Shown: one piece after another, positions 56,546 to 64,000 of the stretch | Layout of the letters: the number at the start of each line of letters is the position of its first letter | Numbering within the stretch: the stretch's first letter is position 1 | Source of the DNA: Pontederia crassipes | Taxonomy: Eukaryota > Streptophyta > Magnoliopsida > Commelinales > Pontederiaceae | Direction: 5' to 3' | NCBI GenBank assembly: GCA_030549335.1 | Contig: CM060186.1 | Span: 25,411,189-25,475,188 of the forward strand | DNA: 64,000 nt | Made by a program: the position numbers and the translations under genes | The notes under the pieces: generated by a model | Seen by the model: the letters and a program-made list of their open reading frames with translations, nothing else | Told to the model about the DNA's origin: nothing | Database searches by the model: none

Positions 56546-58320
56546 ATTTTTTAACTATTTGATCTAATGTAAATGACTTTTGCATCAATACATCTAACAC
56601 AACCATCGTTCTCGCTCTAAAATAAACTCTTATAAATACTGCAAGACAATCAATATCAAACTTAAAATTAGCATCTCTATGTCACAATGAAATTATTTTT
56701 TTACAATCTTATAAATGTCTTTGATAAATATTTTGTAGAAACCCACATTTCCTAAGAAGATTCTCACACACGAGTGGTTGCAGTCGATAGCTTCAGATTT
56801 GGCTCTGTTCATTTGAATGCATTTGCTATTCATGGCATTGCCAACCACAACTCCTCTATTGACCATAAAATAATTTTTTTTTTCAGTTTAATACTAGATT
56901 CACCTATTCACATCTATTTGTCCCATTTTGATTGAAAATAAGATATTTGCTAGGACATCAAGTTTGGATAGTTTGATCGAGTTTGGAAAATTAATTTTTC
57001 AAGTTGTTCCTTATTCATTGGGATCTAATTTTGGTTGGTTGATATGTGCTTCACCTGTCTAAGGACCCAAATTGACCCAATGACTTTGGATCACCTTTGG
57101 ACGTTGTTCATAGGGTCAATTGACTTGGTGAAGACCCTTAGAAGAATATGAATTGTACAAAAGATTTCATGGACTACTAATGATGAAAAATAAGATATTT
57201 ATGGATGTATTAGCTAAAAATGGTCATTTTGAGGTCCTAAAATTTTTCATCCTAATTTTAGTTGATTGAGTTAGCTTCGTTGAAAATATATCTTAAATGT
57301 AATAGACTTCAGTTATCTTGAAATTTTTTTCATTTTTTGGGTTAGTTCATCCCTATTTACTAATCAATTAAGCTTCACATGCTGAATTGAGTTCTTAAAA
57401 ACCACTAGGTTTTGTTAAGTTATTTGAATTAACAAAAAAAAAACAAGAAAGGAAGGAAGCACAACGTGTGAAAGAACATTACAGTAAAATGAATTGAACA
57501 CGATGGTTTGAGCATTCACTATGGAATCATAATGAAGTTTACCAATTAAGAAAAACAAATCAAATTATTAAGCCTCTATAATTTAATATGTTTTGACAAA
57601 ATATGTAAAATGATTCACATCATCTATTGATCATATAGTTTGAGAACATTAATCAATTCGCATGAGTTAAACTTGCCAATTGAGAAAAATGCTTCCAATG
57701 TTTTGCACCTTAAGCGATGAGTTCAATGCAAAGCCAAGAGTGTAAAGTTCTAAGTTTTCAAAGTCATTAGTTGTCTTGTGACAAATATGGAGTTACTATT
57801 TGATAACAAGGCAAAGAGAGAGACACATATGATCAATCTGACATTTGATACGTATATTATCTTGTACTAACTTGGATAAGTTAGAATTAAACTGGTTAAC
57901 CTAATAGTCCGGAGAACTTGCTTGGTCAAATGTGAAGCACTCTAAGGGCCTATTTGATTCAAATTTCATTATGGGCAAGGGAAGTAAATAAATGGGAAGG
58001 AAACTTATGGGAAGAGAAAGAAAGAGAATGAGAGTGATGTATTTAAAGAGAACGGAGAGAATAAATGTTTAGTAATATTTTTTATAAAACAATTATATCC
58101 TTCATATTTCTAATTATATTTAAATTAGGTATGATCATAATAGAATAAATGCATTATCCTCCTTTTCTCTTCCCATTCTTTACTATCCTTTCACCTCCAA
58201 GGTTGAAGGGAAGTTGTCTTTACTACTTATTGGCAAAAAATGGATCACTTGGCTAGTGTTCGATCATGGATTGAATACAATATATTAAATTAGTAGAACC
58301 ATGGGATGCGGATGCACTAT
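56546..58320. other. Intergenic DNA, no gene recognised
   Basis: AT-rich and unremarkable. At about 57950-58220 a segment starting GGGCCTATTTGATTC and ending near CACCTCCAAGG looks like a worn hAT-type MITE, with a purine-rich left part (GGGAAGGAAA) opposed to a pyrimidine-rich right part (CCTTTTCTCTTCCC), but the borders are unclear. Confidence 0.4.
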
Positions 58321-58329
58321 GTGAAATAA

Positions 58330-58785
58330 GGGGTAATTTGCACATATATATGATCCTCCAACTTTGCCAAATACTTCTCGTCATCGAACTTTTGTTTGTT
58401 TGTTTTTTTTGCATGACTAATCCTCCAACTTTAATTATTTTGTATTATTCATCCCTTTAACAGAATTTTTTTTAAAATTATCAATTATTATGTCAACCAA
58501 ATTGTTTCTCCTCCAAATCATTTAATTCTTGTAAATAAATAAGGATAACATATTCATGTCATTTGCGTCCAACTTGATATTTATAAGTATAATAATAATA
58601 TATAATATCTGGATAGAGATATGTAAGCAATAATTTGTAGGAAAAATCTATTAGAATTAATATGACGATTTGATCTTGCAAAATAATTAAAGTTGAAGGG
58701 TTAGTTGTGTAAAAGAAAAAGTTCAAAGACAAGAAAGATAGACCCAAAGTTTGAGAACTACAAGTGCAAATCACTTTTGAATATG
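58330..58785. mobile_element. MITE with GGGGTAATTTGCAC ends
   Basis: The left arm (GGGGTAATTTGCAC...CCTCCAACTTTAATTATTTTG) and right arm (CAAAATAATTAAAGTTGAAGG...AAGTGCAAATCACTTTT) are inverted repeats of about 130 bases around an AT-rich core. The wording resembles the Mutator-type elements above. No convincing target duplication was found. Confidence 0.7.
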
Positions 58786-60422
58786 ATATCTTACACTTGT
58801 TGGTCTTATTTAGCCAAGAGAAATGATGTAAAACAAACACCACGATGAATAATTAAGTTGCCCATTAAATCAAACCAAATCTAATTTCCAGTATCATAAG
58901 ATCAATACCAAGTTTGCATTTTTTGTTAACTTCTTTTTGGACTATGATTAGCTTGGTGCCAACTTGGTATCTATATTTTTGTTACAAAAAAAGGGATCTA
59001 AACTCATTACTACCAAACAATTCTGAGGTCTTACACAGCAAAACTAAATTCCTCCGTGCATTAAGATCGATGTTCCGTGATTTGTTCCATGTCATTGGTA
59101 AGTTTTTCAATGATATTGCTTTCCAATCCACTTTTAAATCCCAGATAGTCGTTTAAGATCTCATCAATACAGTACACAGGAAGTAAGAAATTAAGCTGAA
59201 TTTCTTGGAGTATAATAACTGTTCTCCACTGGCTGGACAAATGTTCTGTACCATTATTTTCATGGACAAGAAAGTACCAAAGATATTACCACCATTGAAT
59301 AATCTTAATGATAGTCAAAATGATTTAGCCATGGATGCTTCTTGTATAATTACCTTGGCCTCCATGCCAGTCTGCAAATTGTATCTTTAGATTTCTCAAG
59401 TAATTATTAGAAAATCCCAGTACTCAGAAAGATCCATGCATGACGATTAATTAACATTAGATCTTTAAGGTATATTCTACTAAATATTCTTATTGATGAA
59501 AGGCTTTGGATGGATACATGCCAAAGTTGATCTCAATTCCCAGGACTCCAGAATGCATGAACCGCAAGTAGGTGTTCATATTTAAGGCTCTCCAACGGTG
59601 GTTAACAGAAACTATATATATACATATTACGAATGCAATGAGCACAGGAAGTCAATGGTCAAAGGAAGCGCAAATTTATATAGTCGGAAAACAGTAATCC
59701 ATTTATTTACTTGCTACTTGTTAGTGCATGCCATCTTATCTTTCTTAAACAGTGTTACGGTGGCTAATGGTTTGTTTAGTAGTCTTTGGATCATGGCACC
59801 ATCATTGCTGTCAATTAGTCTAACTGTTGGTACAGTAATGCTATTTATGGCAGCTAATGCTGAACTTTGGGCCAGTGCCTGCACGTTTCAACAGTGTAAA
59901 CTATTCCGAGATGCATTTGATTCCTTTGTTTTAACAAGATCGAAGGAAAATATATGGTCATGAGAGGAGTAACCAAGTGGGAAAAAAGGCAAAGAACTGC
60001 TCTCACTATATCAAATTAATTTATATCCCTCCATTAAGTTGCTTTCAATAATTGCACCAGTGCCTGCGTCCATTAGATCCGCGTTATATGAAATGGCACT
60101 TCCGCGTGGGCCCGTCGCTATCTGCAAGGGCCTCGCTGTCGCTTGGATTGCGCTCATGTGTCCCATAGCTAATATATATGGTCCTTTTGTTCTAGTTGTA
60201 AAGTAATATAATTTTATTTTTGACAAGTGTTTGAGAAGGATCCCATAGACTTGCTATTATATTTGTAGAATTTTACAGGTTCTGACTGATCATATATAAT
60301 CACTTTATATGAGTTGTAATATTTGCATGTATAAGCTTCTGAACTGTCTGAATATCTGAAATTTTCTGAATATCTGAAATTTTTATCAAAGGCAACGTTC
60401 AGCTGGAATTTTCTTTATCAAT
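58786..60422. other. Intergenic DNA, unrecognised open frames
   Basis: A 121-codon frame (59598-59963, plus) has a hydrophobic middle (LSISLTVGTVMLFMAANAE). A GC-richer patch lies at 60045-60185. Neither resembles a family I know, and no splice structure links them convincingly. A decayed gene is possible. Confidence 0.3.
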
Positions 60423-60740
60423 CACTACATCAAAAAAGATTTTTAGAAATCAAACAGATTAGTTCCTAAAATCTTAATTTTACTCTTTAATTACTTTTTG
60501 AAATAAAAATTTCTTGATCCCTCGTAATCTCTACAAGCTGATCATTAAAAATTTTTAATGACCAAAATTTTTCATTAGTCTTTAAAAAGTAATTTATTAA
60601 TGACCACAAATTAAATTTTGGTTTCAAATGAATAAGAATTTAGGACTAATATCACATTAGTTTCTAATATTTATATTTTTAAGAATCAAATATAATTGGT
60701 CTTTAAAAATTAATCAATAAATCATAATTTTGTTGTAGTG
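60423..60740. mobile_element. Small CACTA-type MITE
   Basis: 318 bases beginning CACTACATCAAAA and ending TTTTGTTGTAGTG, with a perfect 3-bp duplication AAT (60420-60422 and 60741-60743). The interior holds repeated CTTTAAAAA(G/T)TAAT and AATGACCA motifs in both orientations. Confidence 0.82.
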
Positions 60741-62725
60741 AATGTTTGAGAGGGATCTTTATCAACACTAGGTATACGTTTCGTAGTAAGTTTGAACCTG
60801 CTTTAACTCACATTGTCATCTCCTGGTGAACTAAAATAATCGAGCTTTCATTAAATTAGATGTTTTTTGGACTAGGCTCACCGGTATCTCGGGTACAACC
60901 AGTTAATTAATCCAGAGTTGGACGGACGCGGATGATTAGTCCTTAATTAATGAGCATTGGTGTTCTTTTGTAATACTAGTATTCTGTGCATGAAATTTTT
61001 ACTTGTATTCTGTTTTAAAAGATTATTTAAGTCTTTCACCCTGCAGCTTGATTCCGATTGGCCATTTAATTGGTATTCTTTACTTATGTGAGAACAGCAT
61101 CACAAGAAAAAAAAACTGTTTTTTGATAATTCTATGTATATCTATATACATATAGATTTCAAAAAGACAGATAGCCCTTGGAGCTCTATCAAGTGGGTAC
61201 ATTTTGCAAATCTAATATATATTCTGTAAAGGTTAACTCGGATTTTCTTATGTCTTCATATTTATACATGCATAATTGAAGTGCCACCACGATTTTTTCA
61301 TCTGCCATGCATCGCTTCTCCCTCTTTGTATATACATTGCATGTATTAAGATTCTCTCTCTGTCCCAACAATGTCCAAATATGAAGATTCTTTATATATA
61401 CACACATATATATATATATATATATTCGTACATTGCATTAAGATTCTCTCTCTCTGGTTTTCTCTCACCAGCAATTTCCAAATAGGAAGATTCTTGATCT
61501 TAGATCTACAGTTTGAGTGCTAGCTTGTTGCACCTTACTATATGTAATTATATACCATCATCAATCATCATCATATATATAATGAAAGGAGATCGATATT
61601 GCAGAAGGATGGGCGTAGCTGCATAATGCCTGGCAACACAAGGTATTTTGTTGTTTCATTGGCTAGGCTGTTAGCAGCAATAAGATGCTAGGATTTGGAG
61701 GTGTCGCATCGTCATCTGCATTCTGCAACCTGTCTAACTTGTCGATTTGATAATAAGAGAACGCCGACTCCAATAGGTATATATATCGACATGTATTCAA
61801 TAGATATGATACATAATTAAATATTCAAAATCATTTTATACATGCATAAGGATTTAGCACCTTGGTTAGAAAAATGTAAGTATAGTTAGATTGGATTTTT
61901 AAGGTCTAATCCCCTTCAACCTGTTGAATGTACGAGAATGCTTCTAGAGACAAGGTTCATCTCATACATTTATCTAATCAACGGTAAATTTTATGTGTGT
62001 GTACGTGTGTGGATGTATTGATAGACAATTATGAGAATGACTTATGCATGTGTGCGTGTATGTGCACACTCACTTTCCCTATTTAAATTCTTTTTTCCGA
62101 TGTAAATATTTGAATAAAAGAGATCTCATTTGAATAGAATCAACTCGAACTCTCGTAAAGCACTAGTCATGCGCAGTAATTAGCTGTTTATATACCTTTT
62201 CCCATGGCCACCATTTAGTATTAGCAAATTAACATTTATTTATATATACATTAGGATTGAGATCATGTTGTAAATATCGTCTTCGGATATGAAATCTTTT
62301 TATTAAAAAAAACTTATCCGTTCAGTGTACGCTCCAAAATACTAAAAACTATTTGGAATAACTATAATTTGAACTTATATCAAACCGTGGTAGACCAAAT
62401 ATTTTATTTTGTATACCACACTGCAACTCTTCCGTTTTTGAAGTTAAAAAAGCCCTTGCTGCAATTTATACTTGCATAATTTCGTCAAGGATGACGACAT
62501 GCATGCTACATTTACTGCGTTGAAGCTTTTATACATAATGTTGTCCTATGGGGCAAATTTTTTTAAGCTGCAGCGTAACGTGGCCTCGGTGGTTTCCCCG
62601 CGTTGTTGGCTCTCCCAGTCCAGTCCAAGCCAAAAGCCAAGTCAAGCCAAGCGAGCATTTCGTCTCCACGATTCCCCAGTTGCACGCTCGCATCCCTAAA
62701 AATAAAGAGCATTCCTGCCGATCGC
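60741..62725. other. Intergenic DNA upstream of PRE-like gene B
   Basis: No gene recognised. There is a TA microsatellite (about 61404-61426) and, at 61860-62170, AAGGTTCATCTC-like and GAACTCTCGTAAAG segments of unknown nature. Confidence 0.4.
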
Positions 62726-63067
62726 TGTGCGCTCTCTCTCTCTCCCCCACTCTCTCTCTCTTCCCCCCTCCCTCTGGATCATCACTTTAAAAGGGAACAC
62801 TTGCCCAGATCTTTCTCCCTGCATGCACATCATTCTTTCTTATTACCATTATCACCATCATCTCTCTCTCTCTCTCAAGACATCTGAAATAAACTCTATC
62901 TTGACTTCCTTCTCCAGAAACCCTTCAGAGGTTGTCCCTTATTCCATTCCTCCGCCCATTGCATCTCTCCCCATCCCCCTCACACCCACCCCACTCCGCC
63001 ATATATTTATAGGTTTCTTCCTCGTGACTCCAAACCAACAGAGGCACCAAGTTGCCACATTGTCAAG
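62726..63067 (+). promoter_or_regulatory. Putative promoter and leader of PRE-like gene B
   Basis: A TATA-box-like ATATATTTATAGG (about 63001-63013) lies 55-67 bases before the start codon. Upstream are CT-rich tracts at 62731-62766 and 62861-62876. The CT tracts recall the (GA/CT) tract at the other PRE-like gene. Promoter use is inferred. Confidence 0.5.
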
Positions 63068-63545
63068 ATGTCCAGTAGAAGGTCCCGGTCGAGACAGTCG
63101 AGTTCGCCGAGGATTAATGAGGAGCAGATCAATGATCTTGTTTCTAAGCTGCAGGCAGTTCTCCCGGAGGTTCGTCTTGGAAGGAATGATAGGGTACGTA
63201 TATATTTTCGTCCGTCCTTTTTTTATATAATGCAAACAGCACATAACAATTGATTCCATGATTATAATGTATAATTAAGAACAATATATACGATGAGATC
63301 AGAGTATACGTACACAGCATTATATCATACATATATCTGAAGGCAACTTTGATTCACATATCTCATCAGCGTGTTGGATGTTACTGTTGCAGGTCTCGGC
63401 AACGAAGGTGTTACAGGAGACCTGCAACTACATCAGAAGTTTACATCAAGAAGCGGATGACTTGAGCGAGAGGCTATCGGAGTTGCTTGCCAACACAGAA
63501 ATCAGCAGTGCTCAAGCTGCAATTATTAGAAGCTTGCTTATGTGA
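63068..63545 (+). CDS. PRE/ILI-type atypical helix-loop-helix protein B
   Basis: Two exons: 63068-63193 (42 codons, [15 protein letters not shown]) and 63393-63545 (50 codons plus stop). The 199-base intron has GTACGT donor and TTGCAG acceptor, at the same position as in gene A. The product has 92 residues, the classic PRE length. Helix 1 is [17 protein letters not shown], helix 2 [16 protein letters not shown], then [11 protein letters not shown] and [10 protein letters not shown]. It lacks a basic region, so it should act by pairing with other bHLH proteins, not by binding DNA. Family members promote elongation growth downstream of brassinosteroid, gibberellin and auxin. It is intact. Third positions are less GC-rich than in gene A, so the two paralogues have diverged in composition. 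Confidence 0.94.
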
Positions 63546-63754
63546 TAGATAGATAGATAGGTCTAGGACCAGTTTTAAGAGTAAGATGGAAGACCATGAT
63601 ATGGTTTCTGGTGACATTCCATGTACTAAGCTATTTTCCTTTTTTACTAATAAGAAAAATCTTTACACTTGTTTCTAGATGAATAACAATTCAAACTTTA
63701 ACCTGTTTGGATGAACTGAAATTTTCCGTTGTTCATCCAATTACTAGTTATTTT
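63546..63754. other. 3' flank of PRE-like gene B
   Basis: A short GATA microsatellite (63544-63559) directly overlaps the stop codon region. The rest is plain AT-rich DNA up to the CACTA end. Confidence 0.6.
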
Positions 63755-64000
63755 CACTACAAGAAAAAGTCAGATTTCTGACGGTTTATTTCCGACGATC
63801 CGATATCCGTCTGAAATACCGATGATTTTTTCGGCGGATCATGTAAACCGTCAAAATTTTCATCGGGTACTTTTCGATGGTTCTAGCCGTCTAAACTTTT
63901 GATGATTCAGAATTCGTTGAAAGCTTTCGTCGAAATTCTTGGTTTTTCGACGGTTTACCTATTCGTCGAAACTTCCGGCGGTCTTAGCTGTCTAAACATT
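63755..64000 (+). mobile_element. Left end of a third CACTA element (runs off the window)
   Basis: It begins CACTACAAGAAAAAGTC and continues with repeated motifs TTTCGACGGTTT, CCGTCTGAAAT and CGTCGAAA in both orientations, the same subterminal vocabulary as the element at 28627-30228. It starts 210 bases after the stop of PRE-like gene B. Confidence 0.82.

Noticed and set aside
62727-63230. 167-codon frame upstream of PRE-like gene B
   Set aside because: It covers CT-rich promoter DNA and overlaps the true gene in another frame; no similarity to known proteins.
1-64000. tRNA, rRNA and organelle insertions
   Set aside because: None recognised on either strand by reading; only the weak SINE-like A and B boxes were found.

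Overview
The window is plant nuclear DNA. Evidence is three helix-loop-helix genes with GT-AG introns and a dense set of plant transposon families (Ty3/gypsy, Copia-type, L1-type LINE, CACTA, Mutator-like, hAT). One gene has GC-rich third codon positions while the intergenic DNA is very AT-rich; this would fit a non-grass monocot, but that placement is only a guess.

Layout. 1-1598 is the 3' half of a POPEYE/bHLH47-like iron-homeostasis regulator, facing a decayed PPR-gene fragment at 2480-2794. 3684-18432 is one old Ty3/gypsy element. Its left LTR has received a 2.7-kb solo LTR and a small Mutator-type MITE, and its gag region has received a second solo LTR that itself carries a 2.74-kb Mutator-like element with GC-rich filling (a Pack-MULE candidate). 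20976-21350 (minus strand) is a PRE/ILI-type atypical HLH gene. It is followed upstream by about 3 kb of diverged AT-rich tandem repeats (21830-24900). 28500-35422 is a CACTA foldback element with inverted arms of well over 1 kb, one arm interrupted by another CACTA (28627-30228). It sits beside remains of a larger CACTA with part of a transposase-like gene (35423-36050).

37788-56545 is a single L1-type LINE split into three pieces. A 14.2-kb insertion (40251-54415) is a solo LTR of the same family as the one at 9131. That LTR holds a remarkable tandem array, LTR-gag-LTR-gag-LTR-gag-LTR, flanked by one 5-bp target duplication (CCATG), plus a hAT element with an 8-bp duplication. A 1.2-kb Mutator-type foldback then interrupts the LINE tail. 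63068-63545 is a second PRE/ILI-type gene on the plus strand, and the left end of a third CACTA begins at 63755.

Biology. The two PRE-like genes are head-to-head about 41.7 kb apart, separated almost wholly by nested transposons. Both have CT-rich tracts upstream, and the first also has two TCP-type GTGGGCCC sites. The most unusual object is the single-TSD, four-LTR, gag-only array. No rRNA, tRNA, CRISPR array or prokaryote-style operon was seen.
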